Shown here piece by piece: positions 12,556 to 23,254 of a DNA stretch of 64,000 nucleotides (the stretch's first letter is position 1; every line of letters starts with the position of its first letter). The translations under genes and the position numbers were made by a program. The stretch lies in NCBI RefSeq assembly GCF_030272615.1, contig NC_081414.1:1489501-1553500 (forward strand). The letters are read 5' to 3'. The notes under the pieces were generated by a model that saw nothing but the letters and a program-made list of their open reading frames with translations, did no database searches and was not told the origin of the DNA. The stretch is from Cryptomeria japonica. Its lineage: Eukaryota; Streptophyta; Pinopsida; Cupressales; Cupressaceae.

Positions 12556-14894
12556 GAGTTGTAAGGATAAAAATATGCTAATGTCTCAACTCATTAGTTA
12601 AGAAGGATGGAACTCTCATGGAAGCTGTTAAACCTAGAACAATATGGGTAACTGAGATGGGTTATGAAGTTGATGTACGTGTATTGGACTTATATGCTAA
12701 GATTCTTATAGATGCCCTTGTAGATGAAAAGGAAAAGTCTTTTGGCACTGCTAAGCAAAAGGAACTTGAAGTTCAAATAGGGTTCAATAACAAGAAGAGG
12801 GAAGGTCAAATAAAGAAGGTAAGATAGGTTGTCGAGAAAATGTCCAGTGAAATCAAGCAGATTATTGGACTAGTAGAGTCATCTTCTTCGACAACAATTT
12901 AGGCCTCATCGGTAGTAGCAACCGACAAAGGTGTGATGAAAAGGTAGAAACCAGAAACCTTTATTGCCCCCGTTGGTTCTGGATCTAAAACTAAAGAAGA
13001 ACCCTCTAAGATTCCCAAAATTTACATGAGAATTCAGAGGAAGAATCTTGAGGAAGGAAAGCAACAAAAAACCAAGGTCACCCCTCCGGTAGCCCATAAG
13101 CAACTTGTGAAGGAAAGGAAGTCTACAAAGAGAGGAAATCAGACAGAGATACAACTCCCTCATTCGGGAAAGAGAAGAAATCTGAATTTATAAGGCTCTT
13201 GAATCCGGTAAAAGTATAAAAATTATCCCTCTTTTATCTGTAGGTGAATTGATTGATCAAATCACCAAGGATGAAATTTTGAGTAATATACAATATTATT
13301 ATGTGCATATGGATGATGTTGAGCAAAAGGAAACCGAGGAAGTAGTTTTGTCATACTTAGATATATATAAGAAAGCCTTAATTGAGATAAAAAAGAAAAT
13401 ACCAATAGAGTTATATAATAAATTAGACGGTAGAAGACTATTTGCACTTGAGGAAAATAGGCATATAAAGATTCAAGAACTGTTAACTGTTTGTGGTTCA
13501 ATAACTGAAGAGAAGATGCAAAAGTGCATTGAATTTGCAAATAAAACAATTTTCTGGAGTAGGCACAAGCATGTTAGCTTAATGGCGGGAAGAGTGAATG
13601 AAATAGTCAAAGAGACTCATGAGGCATGGGCAATTTCTTTGTTGATAATCCAGGATTCTTCACATCACCGAAAGTTCCTCCTAAGTCTGACATTCCTGAC
13701 ATCTCGGTTGATGCTAGGGGGAAAGGCATATTAGGTGAAGACCCACCGGTTTTGGAAAAGAAAGTAATTGAGGATATAGAGGAAAATAAACCAGCAGATA
13801 ATATTGAGGACAATTCTTCTCTGGTTATTGATGTAGATACAATTGAGATTCATGATGTAGTGGCAGAAGAAATAACTACACCAAGTGGCGAAGCCACCAA
13901 TGCCAAGGAGAAGGAACAAGAAGAAAAAGGACAGAAGGTAGAGGAAAAGGAGAAAGAACAAGGACAAATTGAAGTTAGGGTACCGAAACCATCACCGGTT
14001 TCTTTGTCCCTCATTGTTGGCACTTGACACATCCGGTCAAGTAGATTTTAGTCATTTTGAGAAGGAGAATATTTTTGATTAAGAAAAATCAGGTTTTAAG
14101 GGATTGAGAAGGAGAATATTGAGCAGTTGAGCAGTTATGAGTTAATGTTTGTTGTAGCACAAAAGCTTATGAAGGAAGGATCAAAGGACAAGAAAGTTAT
14201 AAAACAAGCCATTCCAATCCTGCAACAACTTGCCTCAGAATACAAGATCAGTCAGGTAGCTAGCCCCTCTGGAAAGCTAAAGGGTTTGACATAACACATT
14301 GCCAAGGAGTACAAAACTCTACAACAAGTGTCAAACCGACATTTGGTGGAGATGTATAATGTAGCTAGGAAGGTCACTTGTTATAACATGATCACATATG
14401 ATAAGACAAAGCTGACAGAAGAATTCACAAGAATTAATGAAGCCCTTCATCAATGCAACAATATTTACAAGTCTTGCACCAACACAACTAAATTAACAGT
14501 AGACTTGTAAGTTAAAATAAAAGTGACTAAGGTCTGATTAGAGCATATTGTAAATAATTTTGATGGTACTTAGTTATTGATCAACACCGTTGATGGTCAA
14601 AATTTGCTTTCAGAATCAAAGATTTCTGCTTTGGGGAAGAATATGGACATGTTAATTCGGCGGGCCAAAGAATTGAGAGGTTTGGTTAGTCCCCGACTAA
14701 ACACTTTATTGCTTCACAAAAGTGAATGTATAGAACAGATGAATAAGCCCACACCAGACTCATTAACAAAAAAAGAATTACATGCCTACATTCTTAATGG
14801 GTTTGTATCAATTTTGGGAACATTGAAAACCGACTGGGACACTTACTTGGGATTTTTGAAGAGCGCTTACCCTGATATATTCAAGTACATCTAG
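12556..14894 (+). pseudogene. Sirevirus-type accessory (env-like) ORF, frameshifted
   Basis: Successive plus-strand frames encode a long charged protein: 12556-12825, 13249-13620, 13626-14027, 14328-14510 and 14577-14894. The second block is helical and rich in Lys/Glu ('VLSYLDIYKKALIEIKKK'). The third is an acidic tail with a 'EKEQEEKGQKVEEKEKEQG' stretch. The last ends in 'DTYLGFLKSAYPDIFKYI'. There are no polymerase motifs. The position directly before repeated AAAGGGGGAG tracts and a 3' LTR matches the extra ORF of Sirevirus (Ty1/copia) elements. Gag and pol are missing, so this is a 3' fragment. The frameshifts show it is dead. Confidence 0.55.
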
Positions 14895-14961
14895 ATCTGG
14901 TAAACACTAATTTTGATTTCATTCATTTCTTATCATTTGCCCCGGCTTTGGCATTGTTGTC

Positions 14962-15028
14962 AAAGGGGGAGAGGTTGGATGTGAAAAATATTAAGGGACA
15001 TAAGAAGTAATGTATAGCTCAGGGGGAG
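14962..15028 (+). other. Repeated polypurine tracts before a 3' LTR
   Basis: AAAGGGGGAGAGG at 14962-14974 and AGGGGGAG at 15021-15028 lie between the accessory ORF and the LTR at 15136. More than one copy of such a tract is a known feature of Sirevirus elements. Confidence 0.55.
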
Positions 15029-15135
15029 CAACTTTCTAAGATTAGTTTTTGGGAAGTTTTTGGACAGGAACCAGAACAGAACTTCAATGATCCATTTTTC
15101 ACATGAGTGTTGCCATCAATGCCAAAGAGAGAGAT

Positions 15136-16070
15136 TGTTGGCAATTGACACTCATCTGGGCTCATGGTGTTGTCATTGATGGCAACACACATCATTTTGG
15201 GTTGGATACTTATTCGGTACTCACTAGTATTCTAGGATTGACATCCGACATTTAAGGAAACCGACATTGTGAAAAGCAAAGGAAATCAATAAACCAGGAA
15301 CCAGTATTTGGAGGCCGACATAGGAGATTGATCCGACAAAGGTTAAAGCGGCAACAGTCATAAAGATTAATGTTTATATTTTATTTTGGGTCGACATGTA
15401 TTTATCTTTTGTAATATGATTGTAAGCCGACATAAGGCATTCATGTTCATGTATGTAAGGGTATATAAGTCAGTTTGGTTAGGTCATTTTGGGATATAGA
15501 CATGATAGGATTTATGCAATTGTGTGAGTGAGATCTTGATCGACAGAATGCAAATGTAATGACCTGTAATTAGTCTTGGTTATTTGTGAAGAGGATTGGA
15601 AAGCGGATTAGGTTACTGATAAGGAAGGAGACATTGTTAACCAATATAGTTAGTACTTAAACCGGAACTCATCCAACACATCAGATGTACACTCAGAGTT
15701 CAGGATTTTGTTTGTAATTCAACATTTTATATCTGTAGTAAGTGAAGCTCCTTTGTGATGAGTATTGCGCTCTAGGTAGTGTGCCTTTTTGCATGTGCAA
15801 GCCCCCTTTTTATGTAATATTTATTCAACTGGCCAGTGGATAGATATTGTGGGTCACAAATCCCACCGTGGTTTTTCCTCTTTGAGGTTTTCCATGTATA
15901 AATATGTGGGTGGTGTTATGGTGTTGATCTTTGTGGTTGCTTTGTTCTTCATTATATCTTGTATATATGGTTACCGGTTATTAATTGGAAAAACATCTAA
16001 AGGAATTAAATTCTTAATTACTGGTAGAACACTGATTCACCCCCCCTCTCAGTGTTCTTGGATTCCAACA
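15136..16070 (+). repeat. 3' LTR of a Sirevirus-like element, 935 bp
   Basis: It starts TGTTGG and ends CCAACA, a perfect 6-bp inverted terminal repeat. The last 40 bases include CACCCCCCCTCTCAGTGTTC, a C-run and CTCT pattern often seen at the 3' end of copia LTRs. The first lines read 'ATTGACACTCATC...TTGTCATTGATGGCAACA', a usual opening for this group. The opposite LTR is absent from the window, and the flank is telomere-like satellite. The ORF at 15789-16091 lies inside it and is not a gene. Confidence 0.65.
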
Positions 16071-17060
16071 CTAACCTTATACCTAATTTAACACTAAACT
16101 AAGTTTAATCACAACCCTTATTAAATTTGTGTTAATGTTTTAATCCCAACCCTTCCTATAATTCTATATCTAATCATAACACTAAGCCGAATTGAACCCT
16201 AATCATAATCTTAAATAAAATTGAACCCTAAATCTAAACTTAACTGAATATTAAATCAATTCAAACCCTATTGATAACCCTAAACCAAATTGTACCCTAA
16301 TCCTCTATACACATTTTAACCCTAGCCTTTAACAAAATCAATCCCTAACCCTAACTCTAACCCAAATTAAATTGTAACCCTAAAACAAATTGAACATTAA
16401 ACTAAATTGGACTCCAACTCTAACACTAAACCAAAACAAACCCTAAACTTAAACCAAAGTCAACACTAACTATAAACCTAGTTGAACCTTAAGCCTAAAT
16501 CTAATTAAGTGCTAAACCAAATTGAATGAACCTAAACACTAAGCCAAATTGAAATCTAACATTAAACTTATTTGAACATCAAACTTAATTGAACATTAAA
16601 CTACACTAAATCCTAACACTAAACCAAATTGAACTTTCACCTTAACATTAAATCAAATTGAACCCTAACCTTAAACCTAATTGAACACTAAACCAAATTG
16701 AATGCTAATCCTTATTAAATTAGGGTTACTATTTCAATTTCAATATCTAATCTTGAACTTAAACTAAACCAAATTGAATTGTAATCCTAACTCTAAACCA
16801 AAATGAACCCTACCCCTTAACCTTGACCTAAAATTGAACCTTAACCCTAAAACTAATTGTTCACCCTAATCTTAAAATAAATTAAAATTAATCTTATTCT
16901 TAAACCAAAACTTAATCCTAGTTCTAAAATAAATTGAAACCTAACCCTAATAGTAAATCAAATTGGATCCTAATCATAAACCAAATTAAACCCTAGCCCT
17001 AAAACTAATTAAACCTCTAACCAAATAAACCTCCAACCATAAACTTAATTAAGATTAAAA
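16071..17060. repeat. Degenerate telomere-like interstitial satellite
   Basis: About 990 bases consist of units built on AACCCTAA mixed with AAATTGA/CCAAATTGA. The exact hexamer CCCTAA occurs roughly 15 times and variants such as CCTTAA and CACTAA are frequent. The array begins at the end of the LTR at 16070 and fades into AT-rich DNA. Plant telomeric DNA is (TTTAGGG)n. This is a decayed interstitial relative, not an active telomere. Confidence 0.65.
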
Positions 17061-17990
17061 AAAATAATGTCAATTTTTTAAACTGTAAAGATAGTAAAAT
17101 GAAAGTGAAAGATATATTTATTAATGTTAGATTTCTTAAAATGAAATTATTAAATAAATCAAATTTATTAAAGTTATATTATTAAATTTATATAATATTC
17201 CATTAAAGTTATTAAATTTATATTATTTAAATAAACTAAAAAATTAATTTAAATGATTCTTTAAATTCTTTAAATTATTTTCAATAATTTATTAAAGTTA
17301 ATTTTTTAAAGTTCAAAAATTTAGACATGTACATATAAAAATTAGGTTTATTATAATCTTTAAACTTAACTTTAACATTATTTCAAACACCAACATAAGA
17401 CAATAAAAAAAATAATTAATAATATTAAAAAAAATATTAATTTATTTATCTTTCAGTTATCATCATTTGCATAAAAAGAAGATAGGAGAAAGGACCTAGT
17501 AGTTGTGCACCCTAACTTCGCGCTTCTCAAAATCCTACTTGGAAATTTCAAATCACTCCGATTTTTTTACAGGAGCTTACTTGGCAAGTCCCCTGCTTAT
17601 AACTAAGGTTTCAGGACCACATCATCAAATATGATGCCACATCAGCATGCTTTTTACCAAGGTGTCCAAAATAGCCCCCCCAAAAAGTGAGACCAATAGG
17701 CGTGCAAAAGAGCCCCCAATAGTTGTGCAGCTGATATGGCATCACCTGATTGGTTACTTTTTACAATATTAATACATTTCCTAAGAAATGTTGGTACATT
17801 TCCTAACAAAAATTGATATTTTTTGTTTCAAACAATAGGTTTTATTTGTTCAATTTTTGAAACAAAAGATATCAACAACCGTCACAACAATTGGTGCATG
17901 CTCAACTATTGAATCCTTTCCCCTAAAACTGCAAAAATCGATTTGATCTTGTGACTGATCCCATAAATTATTTTGAACCTTGTTCACGTT
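17061..17990. other. AT-rich interval upstream of the SUVH gene
   Basis: 17061-17460 is AT-rich without structure that I can name. 17461-17990 is mixed sequence without ORFs and is likely the distal promoter of the gene at 18420. Confidence 0.5.
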
Positions 17991-18011
17991 AAAATAATTT
18001 CTTCTTCACCC

Positions 18012-18020
18012 TTATAAAAA
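18012..18020 (+). promoter_or_regulatory. TATA box of the SUVH gene
   Basis: TTATAAAAA lies about 40 bases upstream of a strong splice donor (CTAG|GTAAGC at 18058). Transcription would start near 18045, giving a very short first exon. Confidence 0.5.
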
Positions 18021-18057
18021 CGGTGGCAACATCAACTTCCTAACTGAAAACAACTAG

Positions 18058-18359
18058 GTAAGCTAATTTCTGAAGTTTATTTGGTAATCACATTTATTGT
18101 TTGTAATTGCCAAAATTTAGTCGATCCGCCGAAGACACATACCGGCAGTATATATTTTCAGCTTTTTTAACTCGATGAATAACACGTGGATTCCATGAGT
18201 AACCGCAGGAAGGCGCCATTACAAACTACCCGTTAAGCTAATATTTATTATTAATTTATTTACTGTTATTTAATGTATGCGCTCTCTTCTCATGCCCTTT
18301 TTCCTCCCAGGGAAGCTTAAGATTTTCAACTGTAGAGAAATTAAATCTTTTTTCTCAGG
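18058..18359 (+). other. Likely 5'UTR intron of the SUVH gene
   Basis: The donor CTAG|GTAAGC at 18058 and the acceptor TTTTTTCTCAG|GT ending at 18359 both fit plant splice-site rules, with a pyrimidine-rich tract before the acceptor. The 302-base intron would leave a short leader before the ATG at 18420. RNA evidence would be needed to confirm it. Confidence 0.55.
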
Positions 18360-18419
18360 TTGATCAAATCGTTTCGAAGATTATTTGAATCTGGTTATGG
18401 TTGGCGAGCAGAGCAAACC

Positions 18420-21400
18420 ATGGGTGAAGTTGCCAATCCAGCATCCGTCCCAGCTGCTGTACAATGCGAGCCTTCCTCTACAGGTAAGAGCAAGCTAAAC
18501 AACAATATTCAAGTTATAGATTCTAAGAAGGAAAATATGAAAACGTCACTAAATAATTCTACACAAAATGGTGCAGCAACTAAATCGCTTAAAAAGAAGA
18601 AAAAGAAGCCCTCTGCATTTAGGGATTTTCCTCCCGGTTGTGGGCGTTTTGCTGAACCCATAATTCGAAATCTTAATCCTTCTCCTTCTTTTTCTGCTGC
18701 TCATAAAGAAGGAAAACAAGAAATATCGACGCCCAAACAGCCCGAAATGCCTTCTCTTTCTCCTCATTCTCCTCTGTACTCTGTCTCCGATCATCTTCAA
18801 CATCAGAAAAATTCATTGCATATTGAAACATCTTCCCCTTCACGTCCTCCTCTCCCGGACCATGAAGAGCAACATCACTCAACAATAGTTAAAGATCCTG
18901 AAAATCTACCATCCACTGGCCATTTGGAAAGACAACAAATACCAATTGCTACGGAGGCTGAAGGTGGGATTCTGGATTCTCTCGAGGCTATCTCTCCAGC
19001 TACAGCCGGGATGCTCATGTGTTCGCCTGATTCTCCTACAGCAGCCCCTGTTAATCTCTCACCATTATCTGTCTCTGCAGTTCGTGACTTCTCCGTGTGC
19101 TCTACTTGCCCTGAGATGCTCATGTGTCCGCTTCTGACTCAGCCCTTTTCTCCTTCTACAGCCCCCATTAGGTTCCCTAAGCGCTTTGTCTCTGCAAATC
19201 GAGATTTTCCCTTTGGATGTGGGAGAAACGCACCCCCAACCACAAGAGAAGAGTGCCTCCGAGCTATTGCAGCCCACAAAGCCTCCAAGGATCCCACCAT
19301 GCAGCTTATCCCATTCCCTGCAACTTTGGAGCAAGCAGAAGCAAATTCTGACTTGGACTCAAAAACTGTGGTGAATCAGCTGGATTTAATTCCTAAAGAT
19401 AATGAAGCAATGCCAGTCCCTACATTTATAGATAGTGAAGCAACTCCAACTGCTCCATATGAGGAGCTTGCCCATAGCTCAGATGAGGAAAAGAACCTTT
19501 CGAACAGACAAGCCTTGATGGTATCAACTAATCATAATTCTGAAATGTCACAAAAATCTAAGGCAAATGGTGAAATCGCCTATAGTGGGATTGTTTTGAG
19601 GAACAGAGCTTCTAGCTCATCGATACAGCCCCGGAGGAAAAATAATCTACCAGATGGGCAAGCCTTGATGATATCTAGTTCGACTGAATCCCAGCTATCT
19701 GATCCAAATACCTCCGAAGATAGTAAAGAAACTCCTAAGTATGGAGTTTCTGGCCTCAAAGTAGAGGAAGGCCTGCCATATGGGCAAGGTTTGTTAGAAG
19801 CATCACCTATACCCCTGCACTCTCAAACAAAGCCAAAACGTGTACAGAAATCCAAAGGAAAAGTAAAGGCCGCCGATGGTGGAAGCTCTACAAATACATC
19901 CAAGAAGAAATCTCAACTCAATTTGAAGCCTAAGGTTCAAAGTGTGAGCTTCGCTCTTACACCCTTTGATAGTGCTGATGGGCAAGCTAAATCTGATGGT
20001 GATGGAACAGTTACACGTGCCAAAGTCAGAGAGACCATGCGGCTTTTTCAAGTGCTTTATAGGAAATTCTTGCAGGAGGAAGAAAACCGTAGTAAGGAGT
20101 CCAGACAAGGCCACAGAAGGCCAGATATAATGGCTGCTAATGTTCTCAAGGAAAAAAATAAATATCTTAACACTGGGGAGAAGATTGTGGGTAATGTTCC
20201 TGGTGTTGAAGTTGGAGATGAATTTCACTATAGGATTGAGCTTATGATTGTTGGTCTTCATGGACAGTCGCAGGGTGGGATTGATTATTTGAACTTAAAG
20301 AAAGGTAAATCTATTCTTGCTACTAGTATTGTGGCATCAGGTGGTTATGCAGATAATGATGAAGGCGAAGTGTTGATCTACTCCGGACAAGGTGGGAACA
20401 GAGATAAGAAGGGGAAGCAGATGGAGGACCAGAAACTTGAGCGTGGGAACTTGGCACTCAAGAACTGCATAGATGCAGGCTCACCTGTTAGAGTAATACG
20501 AGGATTTAAGGACTCAAGGAATTCTGGTGGAGGTCGAGGTAGCCAGGATGCCACTCTGAGCAAGACAGGCACCACATACACGTACGATGGCCTTTATCTT
20601 GTAGAGAGATATTGGCAGGAAACGGGAACCAGTGGTTTTTCAGTGTTCAAATTTCAGTTGAGAAGAATGCCAGGCCAACCTGAGCTAGCCTGGAACATTG
20701 TTAAATCTGTTGGACGAGCAAAAAAGGGGGCACCTCGTGAAGGCCTTTGCCTTCAAGATATATCCCAAGGCAAAGAAACAAGGCCAATTTGTGTTGTTAA
20801 TACAGTAGATGATGAAGCTGGGCCAGCACCTTTTGAATATACTGCTAAAATTATATATCCATCAGGGTTTAATCCTCCTCCTCCAAGAGGCTGTGCTTGT
20901 GTTGATGAATGCTCCGACTCTGAAAAGTGTCTCTGTGCTGTCAAGAATGGAGGTGAACTGCCTTACAACTACACTGGTTCTATTGTTGAAGCAAAGCCCT
21001 TAGTTTACGAGTGTGGTCCATCTTGTAAATGTCCACCAACTTGTCACAACAGAGTAAGCCAACATGGTGTAAGAAATAATCTTGAGATATTTAAAACTGA
21101 TAAGAGAGGTTGGGGAGTACGGTCACTGTCTTCAATAACTTCGGGCAGTTTCATATGTGAATACACTGGTGAACTTCTTTCTGACATGGAAGCTGAACAG
21201 AGGACTGGAAATGATGAGTACCTATTTGATATTGGAAGAAGTAATGATCAATCTCTCTGGGATGGTCTCTCTGGTTTAGTCAATGAGCTCCCATCTCATT
21301 CTATAAGTGAAACTGTGGAGGATGTAGGTTATACCATTGATGCAGCCAAGTATGGAAGTGTTGGACGATTTATTAATCATAGTTGTTCTCCAAATCTATA

Positions 21401-21599
21401 TGCACAAAATGTTCTTTTTGATCATGATGATAAGAATATCCCACACATTATGCTTTTTGCTGCTGAGAATATTCCTCCCCTGCAAGAGCTTTGTTATCAC
21501 TATAACTATAACCCTGACAGTGTTCGAGATTCTGATGGAAACATAAAGAAGAAAAGCTGTTATTGTGGCTCCGATGAGTGCACTGGAAGATTATACTGA
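18420..21599 (+). CDS. Histone H3-K9 methyltransferase, SUVH5/6-like (SRA, pre-SET, SET, post-SET)
   Basis: A single uninterrupted CDS of 1,059 residues. I chose the ATG at 18420 because it sits in an ACCATGG context; the same frame stays open a little further upstream but only from a non-ATG codon after the splice acceptor. The N-terminal 560 residues are Ser/Pro-rich and low in order. They contain RDFPPGCG-type repeats near residues 66 and 260 and GQAL-type repeats near 361, 411, 453 and 519. 'KVRETMRLFQVLYRKFLQEEE' (about 535) is typical of SUVH5/6. The SRA/YDG domain (about 590-760, 'GNVPGVEVGDEF') binds methylated DNA. Pre-SET cysteines (about 820-880), the SET domain (about 885-1030, 'GRFINHSCSPN') and the post-SET 'CYCGSDECTGRLY' end follow. 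The enzyme methylates H3K9 and, with chromomethylases, sustains CHG methylation. The SET motif reads ELCYHYNY, where ELTYHYNY/ELTYDYNY is usual. Confidence 0.93.
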   Translation: MGEVANPASVPAAVQCEPSSTGKSKLNNNIQVIDSKKENMKTSLNNSTQNGAATKSLKKKKKKPSAFRDFPPGCGRFAEPIIRNLNPSPSFSAAHKEGKQEISTPKQPEMPSLSPHSPLYSVSDHLQHQKNSLHIETSSPSRPPLPDHEEQHHSTIVKDPENLPSTGHLERQQIPIATEAEGGILDSLEAISPATAGMLMCSPDSPTAAPVNLSPLSVSAVRDFSVCSTCPEMLMCPLLTQPFSPSTAPIRFPKRFVSANRDFPFGCGRNAPPTTREECLRAIAAHKASKDPTMQLIPFPATLEQAEANSDLDSKTVVNQLDLIPKDNEAMPVPTFIDSEATPTAPYEELAHSSDEEKNLSNRQALMVSTNHNSEMSQKSKANGEIAYSGIVLRNRASSSSIQPRRKNNLPDGQALMISSSTESQLSDPNTSEDSKETPKYGVSGLKVEEGLPYGQGLLEASPIPLHSQTKPKRVQKSKGKVKAADGGSSTNTSKKKSQLNLKPKVQSVSFALTPFDSADGQAKSDGDGTVTRAKVRETMRLFQVLYRKFLQEEENRSKESRQGHRRPDIMAANVLKEKNKYLNTGEKIVGNVPGVEVGDEFHYRIELMIVGLHGQSQGGIDYLNLKKGKSILATSIVASGGYADNDEGEVLIYSGQGGNRDKKGKQMEDQKLERGNLALKNCIDAGSPVRVIRGFKDSRNSGGGRGSQDATLSKTGTTYTYDGLYLVERYWQETGTSGFSVFKFQLRRMPGQPELAWNIVKSVGRAKKGAPREGLCLQDISQGKETRPICVVNTVDDEAGPAPFEYTAKIIYPSGFNPPPPRGCACVDECSDSEKCLCAVKNGGELPYNYTGSIVEAKPLVYECGPSCKCPPTCHNRVSQHGVRNNLEIFKTDKRGWGVRSLSSITSGSFICEYTGELLSDMEAEQRTGNDEYLFDIGRSNDQSLWDGLSGLVNELPSHSISETVEDVGYTIDAAKYGSVGRFINHSCSPNLYAQNVLFDHDDKNIPHIMLFAAENIPPLQELCYHYNYNPDSVRDSDGNIKKKSCYCGSDECTGRLY

Positions 21600-22507
21600 A
21601 CACATGTGAAACTGCTCTGGTACCATATACTCTTGCCATTTTTCGAAGGTATCATTCTTATATGCCACCTTTCAATTGTTACTCGTTCTGACTGAATGAC
21701 AATTTGGTTTATCAAAACCTCTCCTCTCTATAGAATGTAGATTCACTTGATTGTTAAAATTTTCATTTACTACATATATTCTTCTTTGATTGTTTTCCTA
21801 AATAGAAAGAATCTATTTCACATACCAAATTGGCACATGTTTTGGCTTTGAACTAAAATAATTAATAAACCTATTGTCCTATTATTGTTGACTCTCCATT
21901 TTCTTTTCTTTTATTACTTTTCTCATTTTGTACTTTTTATGTTATTCTTACGAGATTATCCACAGTATTTTATTTTTATGTTTTGATTTGAATTAAATGG
22001 TATTTATCCTATTACGAGCTCTCTTATTAATAAACATGTATGTTATGGAGTATGGGTTCCTTTTAGTTACCTCTTATCCTTCAAGATACTATTCAATTTG
22101 CTTTATTCATGTGTAAATTTACCAACTTAAATTGTAATCAGTTTATCTTTAGATACAATAGTTCAATGATAGTTGAAAAACTAAGTTGCCAGTATGGGTA
22201 TGAGTACAAGAACTGGGTATGCTAGTATGGGCAATTTTTTTTGCCCTTGGGTATATATATATATATATGTTTAAAGAAATATACAGAATTGTAAAACTAA
22301 ATACACTTGATAGTAAGATACTTCATCATTGATCAATGCCAAAATGGTAGTGATAAAGATAATTATTAAATGCCAATTGGTAGTTAAATATTTAATATTT
22401 ATCTTTATCAATTGCCATTTATTAGTGATAATTTTAGTTGCCTAAGTTCTTGATTCTAGTCTCCACTTCCCGACCCGTTCATTGTAATCAAATTTCTTAT
22501 ATGACAA
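21600..22507. other. 3' region of the SUVH gene and intergenic DNA
   Basis: Non-coding. AATAAA-like signals (for example AATTAATAAACC near 21860) may serve the SUVH transcript. A short (TA)n run lies at 22252-22268. No gene is visible. Confidence 0.5.
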
Positions 22508-22726
22508 TATTAAAGTAATATTGTAATATTTAGCTTGTAATGGTCATTTAAGTCGTTTAGTTAATTTTTAGTAACTTTCTATTCTGTAAGTCAATTAGTT
22601 AGTATTTAGAATCTTTCCATTTTGTCTTTAGTTCTTGATTGTTTCCATTATGGAAAGATCGTTTGTAATTGCTTATATAAGGAGTATTCTCGCCGTTTGT
22701 TAATCGAACAATCAATTATTATTTCA
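22508..22726 (+). repeat. 5' LTR of the gag-only copia element
   Basis: A 219-bp LTR beginning TATTAAAGTAATATTG and ending TTATTTCA, directly before the PBS. TATATAAGG about 60 bases from its end can act as a TATA box. It is the clear partner of 27334-27544. Confidence 0.75.
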
Positions 22727-22738
22727 TGGTATCAGAGC
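22727..22738 (+). promoter_or_regulatory. Primer-binding site, initiator tRNA-Met
   Basis: TGGTATCAGAGC is the exact complement of the plant initiator tRNA-Met 3' end and touches the LTR end without a spacer. This is the common PBS of copia elements. Confidence 0.85.
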
Positions 22739-23254
22739 ATAGGTTCTTTTTTGGTTGATTTTTTTAATAAAAAAATTGTGGTCCATTTACCTAGAAATTT
22801 TTTAGAAGTTTTTTGATTAGTTTTTTTTAAACAAAAATTGTGGGGTATTAGTTGCTCGGCTAGGGTTTTCAGTTGTAAGTTTTTTGACGATTTAAAAAAA
22901 TAAATAAAATCGTGGGTTGTCTTCCTCATCTAGAGTTTGATGATTTTTCCACAAAATCGTGGCTTTTCGTCTTTGACAAAATTTTTTGACATTTTTTTAC
23001 AAAATCGTGGGTGTTGCTGTTTTTCTAAAGTAGTGGAGATTTTTTTTGACGATTTTTGGCAACATTGTGGATTTTCAGAATTGTGAAGGTTTAGTGTGAT
23101 TTTCCAGAAAATCGTGGGTATTTAGAATTTTTGCACGATTTAAAAAGAAACAAATTGTGGGCTTCAGTTTTTTGCTGATTTTTTATCAATAAAAATCAGT
23201 GTTTTTTTGAGAAGCTGCATTTTATCTCGTTTTGTCGCTTCGTTACCCAACGTC

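Noticed and set aside
15789-16091. A plus-strand 100-codon ORF with hydrophobic segment
   Set aside because: It lies inside the 3' LTR and runs past its end; no family resemblance.
18549-21639. Several ORFs on the minus strand and in other plus frames over the SUVH gene
   Set aside because: They are shadows of a clearly coding frame with SRA and SET domains.
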